A stretch of DNA of 64,000 nucleotides from Mesorhizobium sp. M9A.F.Ca.ET.002.03.1.2 (GTDB lineage: Bacteria; Pseudomonadota; Alphaproteobacteria; Rhizobiales; Rhizobiaceae), in the NCBI RefSeq assembly GCF_003952365.1, contig NZ_CP034443.1:2845001-2909000 (forward strand). The letters run 5' to 3'. The notes below the pieces were generated by a model that saw only the letters and a program-made list of their open reading frames with translations, was not told where the DNA came from and ran no database searches. A program made the translations under genes and the position numbers. Each line of letters begins with the position of its first letter. Positions within the stretch are counted from its first letter, which is position 1. Below are positions 21,183 through 31,373 of the stretch, piece by piece.

Positions 21183-21347
21183 CGTCAAACCTTTGTTGCT
21201 AGTCCGGTACGCCTTCAGGAGTCTGTCGACCGGCAAGCTCGGTCCGACTTGGCTTTGGAGCGCACTCGCTAAAAGGCGAGCTGCGGCACGTCTTTCCACC
21301 GCCTTCCTACGCCTGCCGAGCTGATGTTGCTCCTCATGCCGTAATCC

Positions 21348-22229
21348 TCAGTTCAAATGCTTGCAGATGTTCTGGTGGTCCGGCATGTCCAGGCCGATGT
21401 CGAGGATCGGGGCGCTGTGCGTCAGCCATCCCATGGAGATGAGATCGACACCGGTCGCCGCAATCGCCGCCGCCGTTTTCGGCGTCACCCGACCGGAAGC
21501 CTCGGTGATCGTACGGCCACCCACTATAGAAACCGCGCGGGCAAGATCCTCGACCGACATATTGTCGAGCAGCACCGCGTCAACACCAATCGCGAGCGCT
21601 GCATCGAGCTGCTTCAGCGTGTCGACCTCAACCTCGACCTTCACCATATGCCCTGCGGCGGCGCGCGCCCGCTCTATTGCTGTGCGGATATCGCCGGCGA
21701 TCGCGATGTGATTGTCCTTTATGAGCACGCCGTCATCGAGGCCGAAGCGGTGATTGGCACCGCCGCCGACGCGCACGGCGTATTTTTCCAATACCCGCAG
21801 GCCGGGCGTCGTCTTTCGCGTCGATACGATCCTCGCCTTGTGACCGCGCACGGCCTCAACCATCGCCGCTGTGGCAGTGGCAATGCCGCTCAGCCGGCAT
21901 AAGAAATTGAGGGCAGTGCGTTCGGCCGTGAGCAGGCCTCGCGCGGGTCCGGACAATCTTGCAATGGTTTCCCCGGCCCCGACATCGCTGCCATCAGGGC
22001 GCCAGATCTGGATGTTGATCGCCGGTTCCACGAGCAGGAAGGCGTACGAGACCAGATCGAGCCCGGCAACGACGCCCGCCTGCCTCGATCTGAGCACCAA
22101 CGTGGCAGTGCAATCATGCGGGATAACCGCATCGCTGGTCAGGTCGCCGCATCTGCCCAGGTCTTCGAGGAGCGCACCGCGCACAATCGGTTCGATCAGG
22201 GTCGCGGGGAGGGGGGAGAATGAAATCAC
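21348..22229 (-). CDS. nadC: Nicotinate-nucleotide pyrophosphorylase (quinolinate PRTase)
   Basis: Converts quinolinate and PRPP to nicotinate mononucleotide; 293 residues. Key elements are the RTALNFLCRLSGIAT helix, STRKTTPGLR, GGGANHRFGLDDGVLIKDNH and the C-terminal ITEASGRV. Last gene of nadABC; the nadB stop is two bases before its start. Confidence 0.95.
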   Translation of the reverse strand: MISFSPLPATLIEPIVRGALLEDLGRCGDLTSDAVIPHDCTATLVLRSRQAGVVAGLDLVSYAFLLVEPAINIQIWRPDGSDVGAGETIARLSGPARGLLTAERTALNFLCRLSGIATATAAMVEAVRGHKARIVSTRKTTPGLRVLEKYAVRVGGGANHRFGLDDGVLIKDNHIAIAGDIRTAIERARAAAGHMVKVEVEVDTLKQLDAALAIGVDAVLLDNMSVEDLARAVSIVGGRTITEASGRVTPKTAAAIAATGVDLISMGWLTHSAPILDIGLDMPDHQNICKHLN

Positions 22230-22230
22230 A

Positions 22231-23772
22231 TCAGGTGCTCCGTATGGTAGCCCGGCAATCGAGTGCGGCCGCGGCCCGCATTGCGCTGTGCAGTGTCAGC
22301 CGTGATGGGCGCGCGTCGGCATCGTGGAGCGGGAAATCGGACCGACAGTGCGCGCCTCGACTCTCTTCCCGCCCCAGGGCCGCCACGGCGATCATCAGTG
22401 AGACCAAAGCCGGACCAGAGGCAGCGACATTGTCAGCTGCGATCGGCAGCAGGGTCGCCACCGCTTCGCGCATTGCCTCGCCGTCGCGGATGATACCCAG
22501 GGCGGCGGAGACAATTGGGCGGACCGCGGAAGCGTCTGGTCGTGGAGGGACGAATGTGGAGCATCTGCGCGGTCGCCGGGTATACGACGTGCCGGCAACG
22601 CTTTCGGCAACCCAGCTCGCGGTGACCGCCGCTTCGGTGAGCGAGTTGCTGGCCAGGCGGTTGGCGCCGTGCAGGCCGGTACAGGCGACCTCACCGCAGG
22701 CCCACAATCCCTCGATGGAGCTGCGGCCGGCGCTGTCTACGGCGACGCCGCCCATGTGATAATGTGCCGCCGGGCGCACCGGGATCGGGTCGGTCGCGGG
22801 GTCGACCCCTGCGCTCCGGCACAATTCGGCGATGCCTGGAAAACGCTTGCCAAATCTCGGGCCGAGACTTTGCCGTGCATCCAGGAATACGCGGCGTCCA
22901 ACGGCAAGCTGGTGCCAAATGGCGCGCGCTACGACGTCGCGAGGCGCAAGTTCACCGCCAGGTGTGTCAGCGAGGAAGCGCTCTCCTCGCTCATCGATGA
23001 GCACCGCGCCTTCGCCACGCACGGCTTCGCTCACCAGCGGCATCGGCCGGCGCGGACCGTCGAGCGCAGTTGGATGGAACTGTATGAATTCCAAGTCGGC
23101 GAGTTCCGCCCCCGCCCATGCGGCGAGCGCCAGCCCGTGACCCCATGAGCCAGCGGGGTTTGTCGTGTCGCAAAACAGCCCGCCGACGCCGCCGGTCGCC
23201 AGCACCGCGCGACGCGTGGGCAGAGCGAGCGCGCCGGCTCGTCCTGCGGCGACCACGGCGATGACCGACCCGTCCTGCACGACCAGCCGGCGGACCTCCA
23301 CATTTTCGATAGTGGTGATCGAGGCTGTACGCCGAACCGCGGCGATGAGCACGCGCACCAACTCGCGACCGGTGGCGTCGCCGGCTGCATGCACAATCCG
23401 CCGTCGCGAGTGTGCCGCCTCGAGCCCAAGTCGCAACGCGCGGTCAGGGTGCTGGTCGAAGGCGACGCCGAACCTTTGGATCGTCCTAATCGCTTCGGGT
23501 GCAGCTCGGACCACTCGCCGCACCGTGGCCTCGTCGCAGAGTCCGTCGCCGGCAGCTATCGTGTCGCAAAGGTGAAAATCCGGGCCGTCGTCGCCGCCGA
23601 GACTTGCCGCAAGACCGCCCTGGGCAAGCTCACTGCAGGCTCCGGTTCCAAGCGGCGCGTTGGTCAAAAGCACGACCGGTTCCGGCGCCAGATGAAGCGC
23701 CGTCATCAGGCCGGCAATGCCGCCACCGATGACGACCGGCGCCCCGGCGATGTCGCGAACCTCCAGGCTCAT
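22231..23772 (-). CDS. nadB: L-aspartate oxidase
   Basis: FAD enzyme oxidising aspartate to iminoaspartate, the first step of NAD synthesis; 513 residues. The FAD loop [13 protein letters not shown] is near residues 14-26, [13 protein letters not shown] follows, and the covalent-family motif FIQFHPTAL and [12 protein letters not shown] are intact. It overlaps nadA by four bases. Confidence 0.95.
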   Translation of the reverse strand: MSLEVRDIAGAPVVIGGGIAGLMTALHLAPEPVVLLTNAPLGTGACSELAQGGLAASLGGDDGPDFHLCDTIAAGDGLCDEATVRRVVRAAPEAIRTIQRFGVAFDQHPDRALRLGLEAAHSRRRIVHAAGDATGRELVRVLIAAVRRTASITTIENVEVRRLVVQDGSVIAVVAAGRAGALALPTRRAVLATGGVGGLFCDTTNPAGSWGHGLALAAWAGAELADLEFIQFHPTALDGPRRPMPLVSEAVRGEGAVLIDERGERFLADTPGGELAPRDVVARAIWHQLAVGRRVFLDARQSLGPRFGKRFPGIAELCRSAGVDPATDPIPVRPAAHYHMGGVAVDSAGRSSIEGLWACGEVACTGLHGANRLASNSLTEAAVTASWVAESVAGTSYTRRPRRCSTFVPPRPDASAVRPIVSAALGIIRDGEAMREAVATLLPIAADNVAASGPALVSLMIAVAALGREESRGAHCRSDFPLHDADARPSRLTLHSAMRAAAALDCRATIRST

Positions 23773-24743
23773 AGGGAAAGCATGCGCTCGACCGCGCGGC
23801 GGGCGGGGCCGGCAATTTCGGGATCAATCCGGACCTCATGCCGGTTCTGCTCGAGCGCGGCGCGAATGTTGGCCAGGTTGATGCGCTTCATGTGCGGGCA
23901 CAGGTTGCATGGGCGAACGAACTCGACGTCGGGATGCGCGACCGCGACGTTGTCGCTCATCGAACATTCGGTCAGAAGGACGACACGCGTCGGTTTCTCC
24001 CGCTCGACATAATCCGACATCGCTGCGGTCGAGCCGGAGAACTCCGCCTCCGCGACAACGTCTGGTGGGCATTCTGGATGGGCCAGCACGATGACGCCTG
24101 GATGGGCATCGCGCAGTTCCCGAATGTCTGCTGCGGTGAAGCGCTCATGCACCTCGCAATGGCCTTTCCAGGCGATGATCTCGACGTCTGTATCGGCTGC
24201 CACGTTCCTCGCCAGATATTCGTCCGGCAGCATCAGCACACGCGCCACGCCAAGCGATTCCACCACCGCCTTCGCGTTGCCGGACGTGCAGCAGATGTCG
24301 GACTCCGCTTTTACGGCGGCCGAAGTGTTGACGTAAGTAACAACGGGGACCCCCGGATACCGCAGCCGCATTAGCCGCACGTCGTCTGCCGTGATCGATT
24401 CGGCCAGCGAGCAGCCGGCGCTGAGATCCGGGATGAGCACGGTCTTGTTCGGATTGAGCAGTTTTGCCGTCTCGGCCATGAAATGAACGCCGGCAACCAC
24501 GATGATGTCGGCGTCGACCGTCACCGCCTTGTGGGCCAACGCCAGGCTGTCGCCGACGATGTCTGCCACGCAATGAAAAATTTCGGGCGTCTGGTAATTG
24601 TGCGCCAGCACCACCGCATTGCGCTCACGCTTCAGCGCTAAGATGGCTTCAATATCGCCGGCGAACGCGAGCCATTCAACGGGAGGGATCACCCGCCGGA
24701 CACGCTCATACAGGGACGCAGCCATAGGTAACGCCCCAGCCAT
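23769..24743 (-). CDS. nadA: Quinolinate synthase (4Fe-4S)
   Basis: Condenses iminoaspartate with dihydroxyacetone phosphate; 324 residues. The three cluster cysteines are seen in [17 protein letters not shown] and [20 protein letters not shown] is the substrate motif. ATG at 24743 is chosen; an ATG at 24725 is an alternative. The segment just upstream contains two candidate NadQ operator half-site pairs and then the nadQ gene. Confidence 0.95.
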   Translation of the reverse strand: MAGALPMAASLYERVRRVIPPVEWLAFAGDIEAILALKRERNAVVLAHNYQTPEIFHCVADIVGDSLALAHKAVTVDADIIVVAGVHFMAETAKLLNPNKTVLIPDLSAGCSLAESITADDVRLMRLRYPGVPVVTYVNTSAAVKAESDICCTSGNAKAVVESLGVARVLMLPDEYLARNVAADTDVEIIAWKGHCEVHERFTAADIRELRDAHPGVIVLAHPECPPDVVAEAEFSGSTAAMSDYVEREKPTRVVLLTECSMSDNVAVAHPDVEFVRPCNLCPHMKRINLANIRAALEQNRHEVRIDPEIAGPARRAVERMLSL

Positions 24744-24764
24744 TGGCGCCTCGATTATATTCGG

Positions 24765-24809
24765 TTTGACAATAAGGGAATATGTCTACCTTGACTATAA
24801 GTATGTCAA
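24765..24809 (-). promoter_or_regulatory. Candidate NadQ operator, two imperfect palindromes
   Basis: Two related sites stand between nadQ and nadA: TTTGACAATAAGG...ATGTC (24765-24786) and TTGACTATAAGTATGTCAA (24791-24809). Both share TTGAC-ATAAG and ATGTC, with TTGAC/GTCAA arms in the second. Their place directly before nadABC and beside a NadQ-type regulator makes them likely operators. The second overlaps the nadQ stop codon. Confidence 0.55.
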
Positions 24810-25768
24810 GCCCGCGCCAGCGGTAATTTTGTCCCGGCGATAGCCCTGTCGTCGAGAACGGCATGGCGGAAGCGATAAAGCTTCGCCGGTCGGCCGCCCG
24901 TGTCGAGGGAGGTCTCCCCAGTCTCCTCAACAAGATCCTGCTGCTCGACCAGTCTCCGGAAGTTGGGCTTGTTGATGAGCCTGCCAGCCAGAGCTTCCAC
25001 GGTTCGCTGCAGTTGCAGCAGCGTGAAGGAAGGCCGCATAAGCTCGAACACGACCGGCCGGTATTTGATCTTCGAACGCAGCCGCGCAATCCCGGTTGCC
25101 AGAATACGACGGTGGTCAGCGACCATTGGTTTGCCAGCCGCGGCCGCAATCGCGTCCCTGCCGCCACCGGCCTCTTCAATCAGAGCAGCTTCATAGAGCA
25201 ACTCGTAGCGTTGGAGCGTGAGTTCCTCGTTCCAATGGCGGTCGTCGAAGCCGAAGGCTATCGCAGCGCGCTGCCGGCGCTCGCGTTGAGTGGTCGGCTC
25301 GCTGGCGCCGCCGGCCCACTCAATCAGGCGGGGCCGCAATCTATCGAGCAGCACAGGCGGCGTGCCGAAGCGGTGGTCCTCCCAGGGAAAATATTCGTAC
25401 CAACTTTGCCAGCCGCACGCGGCCGAGTTCGTTGCCTGTTCCTTCCTGGTCAATGCGAGATAGCTGATTGAGATGACGCGCTGGTGGCGCTCAGTGCCGA
25501 TGCGATCGCGATCGGCGAAGGTGTAGAGTTGCTCGATGTATCCCAGTGCATGGCCGGTCTGCTGCTCCACCCACCCCCTCAAACCCGACTGCAGCGATCG
25601 ATGCTCAAGCGCAAAAGGTCCAGAAGGGAGGGTGTCCGCATGACCGACGGTGAGGACACAGGGCTCACTGTCGTTTACGGCGACCACGACGGCAGTCAGG
25701 TCCACTTTGGCTTCGTCAGCTTTGACGGCGGCTTTGCCTTTCTTGGTTCTTCTTGTCTGAGGATCCAT
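24806..25768 (-). CDS. nadQ: NadQ-type NUDIX-like/winged-helix regulator of NAD synthesis
   Basis: Predicted DNA-binding repressor of the nad genes in alphaproteobacteria. The N-terminal half (about residues 20-150) is a NUDIX-like ligand domain (LTAVVVAVNDSEPCVLTV, GYIEQLYTFADRDR) without a full catalytic Nudix box. The C-terminal part (about 235-315) is a winged helix (FTLLQLQRTVEALAG, NFRRLVEQQDLVEETG, RPAKLYRFR), a layout shared with NrtR-like proteins. The ATG at 25768 gives 320 residues; a TTG at 25792 adds eight. It sits upstream of nadABC on the same strand with probable operators between. Confidence 0.85.
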   Translation of the reverse strand: MDPQTRRTKKGKAAVKADEAKVDLTAVVVAVNDSEPCVLTVGHADTLPSGPFALEHRSLQSGLRGWVEQQTGHALGYIEQLYTFADRDRIGTERHQRVISISYLALTRKEQATNSAACGWQSWYEYFPWEDHRFGTPPVLLDRLRPRLIEWAGGASEPTTQRERRQRAAIAFGFDDRHWNEELTLQRYELLYEAALIEEAGGGRDAIAAAAGKPMVADHRRILATGIARLRSKIKYRPVVFELMRPSFTLLQLQRTVEALAGRLINKPNFRRLVEQQDLVEETGETSLDTGGRPAKLYRFRHAVLDDRAIAGTKLPLARA

Positions 25769-25940
25769 GTTTGCGAAAGTGGGTTGGCCCAACGGAGCGC
25801 CTTAATCGATTGAATGTAACCTTGGCAGCCAGCACGTCAACACCGTACTACTCAAGCACTGTTTTTAGCTCTTCGCAGTCGCACAAAAATATGCCAAACG
25901 CGACACCCGCTGTTGGTAACGTAAGGGAAGGGGGCGTCGG

Positions 25941-26776
25941 TTGAGCGCGGCTGGTGAGATAAAAGGGATTAACCCTCCAGATATTCGATTGCGAAAAGGC
26001 CAAACGCCACTTGTATGCTTGACGGCCTACACCACGCCGGTCGCGAGGCTACTCGATCGCCACTGCGACATCGTTCTTGTCGGCGACAGCGTCGGCATGG
26101 TGGGCACGGCCTGTCGTCGACGCTGGGCGTCACGCTCGACATGATGATCATGCACGGACAGGCCGTTCGCCGCGGCCTTGAACACGCGCTGATGGTCGTC
26201 GACCTGCCCTTCGGTTCCTACGAGGAAAGCCCAGAGCACGCTTTCGGCAACGCTGCGCGCGTGATGGGTGAGACCGGTTGTTCAGCGGTGAAGCTCGAGG
26301 GCGGCGAGACCATCGCGGAAACCATCCGCTTCCTTACCGCGCGCGGCGTACCTGTCATGGCCCATGTGGGGCTGACGCCGCAGGCGGTAAACACGTTCGG
26401 AGGCTATCGTGTGCAGGGCCGGGGAGCCGATGCAGAGCGGATCAGGCGCGACGCCAGGGCGGTAACCGAGGCGGGCGCCTTCTCCTTGGTGCTCGAAAAG
26501 ATACCGGAGCAGCTTGCACGGCAGATAACCGCCGATATCGACATACCCACCATCGGCATCGGTGCCTCGCCAGCTTGCGACGGCCAGATTCTGGTGAGCG
26601 ACGATATGCTCGGGCTCTTCACCTCATTTCGGCCGAAGTTCGTCAAACGCTATGCCGAGCTCGGTGAGCAGGCTGAGGCGGCAATCGCCGCTTACGCCAC
26701 CGATGTGCGGAACCGGCACTTTCCGGCGGTCGAACATCTCTATGTCAACGCCTTGAAGGCCGGAGACTTCACATGA
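25941..26776 (+). pseudogene. panB: Ketopantoate hydroxymethyltransferase, frameshifted
   Basis: First step of pantothenate synthesis (alpha-ketoisovalerate to ketopantoate). Frame one (25941 to about 26105) has the PanB start, [16 protein letters not shown] and [12 protein letters not shown]; the rest, from [10 protein letters not shown] onward, is in the next frame and runs to 26776 with [23 protein letters not shown] and GIGAS. One base is missing near 26098-26105 (ATGGTGGGCACGG, where the family has M-V-L-H-G). With this repaired the protein has about 278 residues, the normal length. The TTG at 25941 has GGAAGGGGG before it. A real mutation would break the pan pathway here; a sequencing error is equally possible. 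Confidence 0.88.
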
Positions 26777-27681
26777 GCGTGCCGATCGCTCGAACTGTGA
26801 GCGAGCTGCGCGCCGTCGTTGCGCAATGGCGTCGCTCGGGTGCCACGATCGGTATTGTGCCGACCATGGGAGCCTTGCACGACGGGCATCTGAGCCTTGT
26901 GCGGAAGGCGCTTGAAAGGGCCGAGCGGGTGATCGTGACGCTGTTCGTAAACCCCAAGCAGTTCAACAGCCCCGCCGACCTGATTGCCTATCCTCGGACG
27001 GAAAGCGAAGATGCTGCCAAGCTCGCGCCGCTGGGCACGCATCTGCTCTATGTGCCGGACGCAGAGGAAATGTACCCGGCGGGCTTCGCCACGGTCGTTT
27101 CAGTGTCCGGCATCAGCGAATGCCTGTGCGGCGCATTCCGGCCCGGCCATTTCAATGGCGTGGCGACGGTCGTGGCCAAGCTCTTCCTGCAGGCCGGCGC
27201 TGACTTCGCCTTTTTTGGCGAAAAGGATTTTCAGCAACTTCAGCTTGTCAGGCGCTTGGTCCGGGACCTCGACATTCCGATCACTATTGTGCCCTGTCCG
27301 ACAGTCCGCGAAGCCGATGGTCTTGCGCTATCGTCGCGTAACGTGCGGCTCTCCCCAGCCCAACGCGCCATTGCCCCAAAACTAGCATCGGTCCTGCTCG
27401 ATACGGCCGAGCGGCTTGCACGCGGCTCTCCCATCCTGCCTACGCTTGATGAAGCGCGTGCAACAATTCTGGCTGCCGGCTATCGCGAGCTCGAATACCT
27501 GGAGCTTCGCGGAGAAACAGACCTGCAATCGTTAGCAAGCCTTGACCGACCGGCACGCTTGCTTGCTGCGGCTTGGCTTGGCGACACGCGGCTCATCGAT
27601 AACGTCGCAATATCACCCATCGGTAGTTGGTCAGGTGCGCGGAGCTCTCTCCAATCGGAAGCAGCACAGCAATTGCGGTGA
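26773..27681 (+). CDS. panC: Pantothenate synthetase
   Basis: Ligates pantoate and beta-alanine using ATP; 302 residues. The ATP site has [13 protein letters not shown] (near residues 31-43), and FGEKDFQQL and LSSRNVRL are present. Its start overlaps the panB stop by four bases. The C-terminal ~20 residues are unrelated to the family core. Confidence 0.95.
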   Translation: MSVPIARTVSELRAVVAQWRRSGATIGIVPTMGALHDGHLSLVRKALERAERVIVTLFVNPKQFNSPADLIAYPRTESEDAAKLAPLGTHLLYVPDAEEMYPAGFATVVSVSGISECLCGAFRPGHFNGVATVVAKLFLQAGADFAFFGEKDFQQLQLVRRLVRDLDIPITIVPCPTVREADGLALSSRNVRLSPAQRAIAPKLASVLLDTAERLARGSPILPTLDEARATILAAGYRELEYLELRGETDLQSLASLDRPARLLAAAWLGDTRLIDNVAISPIGSWSGARSSLQSEAAQQLR

Positions 27682-27780
27682 TGACGGCGGCGCGTCGTAC
27701 GCCCTGCAGGGACAGGCCATCATTTAGAACCACGTCTCCGCCCGGCTTCCAGCAACCTCCGCGAGGTAGGCAAAGCGCAG

Positions 27781-28500
27781 ATGCATCGCGTATTTGAAAC
27801 CTTGGTCGAGCAACTCTCTGCAAGCGTCGATGCCGTCGATCTCCATGAGGCAATGGCGTCCGCCGCAGCCGGGTTCGACTTTCCGTTCTTCGCTTATTTC
27901 ACCTACCCATCCGCTTCCGGCGACACGCCGCGATTGATCTCGAATTATCCATCATCATGGACATCACATTACCTGCAACTGCGCTACCACAGCGTGGATC
28001 CCGTGATCCTGCGGGGACTGCGAGGCTGGGATACCTTCGACTGGGGTGTGGACCGCGATCACCGTTATTTGCCGACCTCGCAGCAGGAAGTCCTGGAAAA
28101 AGCAGCTGAGTTCGGCATTCGCGGCGGACTGACCATGTCGATGCATGATCATCGCGGCCGGTTCGCCGCACTGACCTTCGCCTCCAACGAGGCGCATCCG
28201 CCACTTTTGAGGTCGCTGACGCGCTACGAAAAAGCAATGCAGTTGGTTGCGATCAACGTTCATATCCATGCCCGGCGCAGGCTCGCCGAAGATTGCGTGG
28301 TAGATGGCATAACGCTCACCCCGCGGGAGTTCGAGTGCCTGAAATGGGCGGCGTGCGGCAAGTCGGCCTGGGATATCAGCCAGATTCTCGGTGTCTCGAA
28401 ACGCACCGTGACCTTCCATCAGGAAAACGCCAAGGCGAAGCTTGGCGTGCGAACCATCAACCAGGCCATAGTGCGGATGGCTGCTCGGGCGAGATCCTGA
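27781..28500 (+). CDS. LuxR-family quorum-sensing regulator (TraR/MrtR-like)
   Basis: Transcription factor of 239 residues with an N-terminal autoinducer-binding domain (about 15-165; family residues in YLQLRYHSVDPV and WDTFDWG) and a C-terminal LuxR helix-turn-helix (LTPREFECLKWAACGKSAWD, then ILGVSKRTVTFH). It should bind an acyl-homoserine lactone made by the adjacent synthase and a lux-type box. In Mesorhizobium ICEs such a pair controls excision and transfer, which is the likely role here. The ATG at 27781 has GAGGTAGG upstream. Confidence 0.9.
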   Translation: MHRVFETLVEQLSASVDAVDLHEAMASAAAGFDFPFFAYFTYPSASGDTPRLISNYPSSWTSHYLQLRYHSVDPVILRGLRGWDTFDWGVDRDHRYLPTSQQEVLEKAAEFGIRGGLTMSMHDHRGRFAALTFASNEAHPPLLRSLTRYEKAMQLVAINVHIHARRRLAEDCVVDGITLTPREFECLKWAACGKSAWDISQILGVSKRTVTFHQENAKAKLGVRTINQAIVRMAARARS

Positions 28501-28516
28501 TCCTCTCCAAGGCTAG

Positions 28517-28532
28517 CTGTAAAGGTCTACAG
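28517..28532 (+). promoter_or_regulatory. lux/tra-box-like palindrome before luxI homologue
   Basis: CTGTAAAGGTCTACAG has perfect five-base arms (CTGTA/TACAG) around six bases. It lies 60 bases before the synthase ATG, in the short gap after the luxR homologue, as expected for a LuxR-controlled synthase promoter. Confidence 0.6.
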
Positions 28533-28592
28533 GCTGCATTCATGACGGCTTTGCCCTTCGATTGCGTGGACACATCCCGCACGGAGACGACA

Positions 28593-29225
28593 ATGATGCA
28601 GCTGATAACACCCGACTGCTACGCCGAGTTCGCGAGCGAACTCAGGGAAATGCACGGGCTTAGGTATCGGGTTTTCAAGAAGCGGCTCGATTGGGAAGTG
28701 CAGACCGAAGGCGAAATGGAAACGGACCCGTTTGACAGCCTGAACCCCGTCTACCTACTTCTCAAGGGGTCCGATTGGCGAACTTGCGGCTGCGTCCGCC
28801 TTTTGCCGACCACCGGACCGACTATGTTGCGCGATACGTTTCCGGCGCTGCTGGATGAGATGGTGGTCCCTGCGAGTGCCGATATCTGGGAGAGTAGTCG
28901 TTTCGCGCTCGATCTCCCTGCGACAGCGCCGAAGGCTGCTGGCGGCCTGGCACAAGCAACCTACGAGCTCTTCGCGGGCATCATCGAATTCGGCTTGGCC
29001 AACAATCTCTCCGGGATCGTAACGGTGACAGATACGCGCATCGAAAGGATCCTTCGTCTCGCGACCTGGCCGTTGTCACGTATCGGACAGCCCCAGCAGG
29101 TCGGCAACACCGAGGCAGTCGCCGGCTTCCTCGAGATTTCCTACGCCAGTCTCTTGCGCATCCGCTGGAGGGGACGCCTGAACGGGCCGGTGTTGTGGCA
29201 ACCAGTTCTCGTCCAATCGGCATAG
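28593..29225 (+). CDS. Acyl-homoserine-lactone synthase (LuxI/TraI family)
   Basis: Makes acyl-homoserine lactone signal from SAM and acyl-ACP; 210 residues from ATG 28593, which has GGAG nine bases upstream. Family positions visible are RYRVFKKRLDW (conserved Arg and Trp), D-F/D-PFD with the NPVYLL strand, GCVRLLPTTGP and WESSRFALD (Glu, Arg). A longer frame begins at 28542 without a ribosome site. It follows the LuxR gene and a lux-type box, giving a standard autoinduction unit. Confidence 0.92.
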   Translation: MMQLITPDCYAEFASELREMHGLRYRVFKKRLDWEVQTEGEMETDPFDSLNPVYLLLKGSDWRTCGCVRLLPTTGPTMLRDTFPALLDEMVVPASADIWESSRFALDLPATAPKAAGGLAQATYELFAGIIEFGLANNLSGIVTVTDTRIERILRLATWPLSRIGQPQQVGNTEAVAGFLEISYASLLRIRWRGRLNGPVLWQPVLVQSA

Positions 29226-29589
29226 CGCCTGCGGATGGTCAGCCGTGACCTGGGTTAAGTCTGCTCACGGCCGCCACCGCCCGCCGTCAAGCTGAGCGGA
29301 CCCGGCCCCACGAGCATTCGACTGTTCCGGTCGATCGACTCGCGCGGCCGGACTTCGGATTTCCGTAGGCGCAACCCGCAGTCCAGCGTGAGCACGCCAA
29401 AGTGGCGCCCGTCCGCTTGGAAAGAAGCCAATGTGGCTTCTGAGATCGCCTTGGAATATTGGACCGGCCGCCGTGAGCGATCCCAACCTCAAACCTTTGC
29501 CGGTATGCCGGTTTGGCCGGACCGTCGGCCAGTCGGAGCAGTCCCCCGATAAGGACCCGAGCTGACGCGCGATCCAACAGCGCCCAAGC
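29226..29589. other. Intergenic stretch, no gene seen
   Basis: After the AHL synthase. No frame on either strand resembles a known protein. Confidence 0.4.
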
Positions 29590-29838
29590 CTATGCTATGT
29601 GCATTACCGTTCGGTTGGCCATATCGTCCAAGACCGCATGAAGAAGCCTTCCAACCTCCTGCGCAGCGAACTCTGGCGCAATTCCTACATCGGACAATTG
29701 AATGAGCATTTTCTTGGCAGCACAGCGCCAGAACGCACTCGCCGCCTCGCCGTTCTTGGTCTCGAGGGCCTGGGCGATACTTTCGACCAATGTGCGTCGC
29801 CGATGCAGCGGAAATACGCAAATGTTTGAGTCATGCAT
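29590..29838 (-). CDS. Small DUF6074-like rhizobial protein
   Basis: Basic-helical protein of 82 residues starting at ATG 29838, preceded by GAGGTG. The opening CVFPLHRRRTLVESIA and the later FWRCAAKKMLIQLSDVGI resemble the small DUF6074 family common on rhizobial plasmids and islands. No function is known. It stands alone between two gene-poor stretches. Confidence 0.6.
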   Translation of the reverse strand: MHDSNICVFPLHRRRTLVESIAQALETKNGEAASAFWRCAAKKMLIQLSDVGIAPEFAAQEVGRLLHAVLDDMANRTVMHIA

Positions 29839-29841
29839 CAA

Positions 29842-30372
29842 TCACCTCACAGTTTCAGTTCCACAAAGAAAACACCGGCGTCTTCAAAAGCGCCGCTTAG
29901 CGCGGTGACGGTTCGCGGCGACATGACGAGTTCCACTTCCCCTCGACAAGCCATTGGGCGATGAGCCGCCGGACCGCACATCCGGACCGCACATAAGGTG
30001 AACCACCATTGCTGATCCGGCTGCGTTTCCTGTGCCGTTCCGCGACGAGGCGTTCCAGCCCGAATTGACGTCCAATGACTTGATTTCTGAAAGGGCAGGG
30101 CGGCACGAATCACCCGACTGTTCCGCCGCTTACATTCCTGCGAGCTTGTGTATGAATGATTAAAGCGTGCCCGAGCCGTTCTTGGTGGCCGCAGAAGGGA
30201 ATCATGTCATCCGCGCCTATCGTAAGGCCGCGCGACTTCTAGCATGGCTGCACTGCCCCGACAGGGCTTTGCAATCGCGCGTTTCGAAGCCTATGCTTGG
30301 CATCGGCCGTCAGTTACTTCGGATGCAGCCGACAGTAAGAGGTACGCGCTCTTGCCCGCATGAGAGAGAGCC
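29842..30372. other. Intergenic stretch upstream of Crp-family gene
   Basis: About 530 bases. Short open frames on both strands lack any resemblance or ribosome site. The last 20 bases hold GAGAGAG, the likely ribosome site of the next gene. Confidence 0.4.
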
Positions 30373-31077
30373 TTGCCCGAATCCCTTTTTCGCAACCGGG
30401 TGCTGAAATCCCTTTCGCCGGAGGACTTCGCGCTGTTGCGACCATCGCTGCATCGCGTCGAACTGGACATCAAGGCTCAGTTGGAGATCGCGCATCAGCC
30501 GATCAGGAATGGATATTTTCCCGAGAGGGGCATCGCCTCGGTGGTCGCCACCATGACCGGCGGACGGCAATGTGAAGTCGGCATTATCGGATATGACGGG
30601 ATGACAGGAATTGCCCTCATTCTCGGACAGGACAGCTCTTCCAACGAGACCTATATCCAGGTCGCAGGCAATGGCTGGCGCCTGCCGGTTGAAATCATTC
30701 GTCCTGCGGTTGCGGAAAGCCCGTCGCTGCGCACGTCAGTGCTGGACTATGCCCACGCGTTCCTTGTCCAGTCGTCCCGGACGGCACTGGTCAATGGCCA
30801 CTCCAAAATCGAGGAACGGCTGGCCCGCTGGTTGCTGATGATCCATGACCGCTCTGACGGAGACAAGATCTACCTGACGCATGAATTTCTGGCGACCATG
30901 CTCGGCGCCCGCCGTCCCGGGGTCACCACGGCCCTGCAAATGCTTGAATATCGAGGACTTGTCCGTGCCAAGCGCGGCGAGGTCACGATTATCGACCGCG
31001 TCGGATTGATGGAACTCACGCATGGCGCTTACGGCGAGGAGGAGCAACGTTATTTCGGCCTGGCCACCGCTGCCTGA
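30373..31077 (+). CDS. Crp/Fnr-family transcriptional regulator
   Basis: Regulator of 234 residues. Residues about 10-140 form a cyclic-nucleotide-type beta-roll domain, and 150-225 a Crp winged helix (LTHEFLATMLGARRPGVTT is the recognition helix region). No cysteine cluster like that of Fnr is visible, and the nucleotide-binding residues are not clearly conserved, so the signal is unknown. The start is TTG 30373, with GAGAGAG just before it. Similar proteins are widespread in rhizobia with unclear targets. Confidence 0.82.
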   Translation: MPESLFRNRVLKSLSPEDFALLRPSLHRVELDIKAQLEIAHQPIRNGYFPERGIASVVATMTGGRQCEVGIIGYDGMTGIALILGQDSSSNETYIQVAGNGWRLPVEIIRPAVAESPSLRTSVLDYAHAFLVQSSRTALVNGHSKIEERLARWLLMIHDRSDGDKIYLTHEFLATMLGARRPGVTTALQMLEYRGLVRAKRGEVTIIDRVGLMELTHGAYGEEEQRYFGLATAA

Positions 31078-31373
31078 TTGTCCGGTATCGGACATAGGCT
31101 TGAAGGCTGCCGAACTCCCGTCCTAGATCGTGTCAGTCAGAGTTTCAGGGAGGCGGGTGAAAAAGCCGCCGAAGCCTATGTTCTGTCCAGAGGCAAGGCC
31201 CGGTTCCTCTCCACCGCCCAGGCGATCCGCGCCATTCGAACGCTTATGCCGGCGTGCAAAGCGACCGATCGCGAGTTGAGGAATTGGTGGCGGCGACGTC
31301 CATCGTTCACGGTGTGCCCGTCGCCTTCGACGCAAAAACAGCCGAGGGAGTAGAACCACGGCTGCATTCCTAG
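31078..31373 (+). pseudogene. Small rhizobial protein, frameshifted near its end
   Basis: The frame directly after the Crp gene encodes SFREAGEKAAEAYVLSRGKA, then FLSTAQAIRAIRTLMPACKATDREL, resembling small conserved rhizobial proteins of unknown function. After DREL the frame is lost; the next frame continues the family pattern as EELVAATSIVHGVPVAFDAK and ends at 31373. One missing G in GAGTTGAGGAATTG near 31280 explains it. The true start inside 31078-31135 is unsure. Confidence 0.55.
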
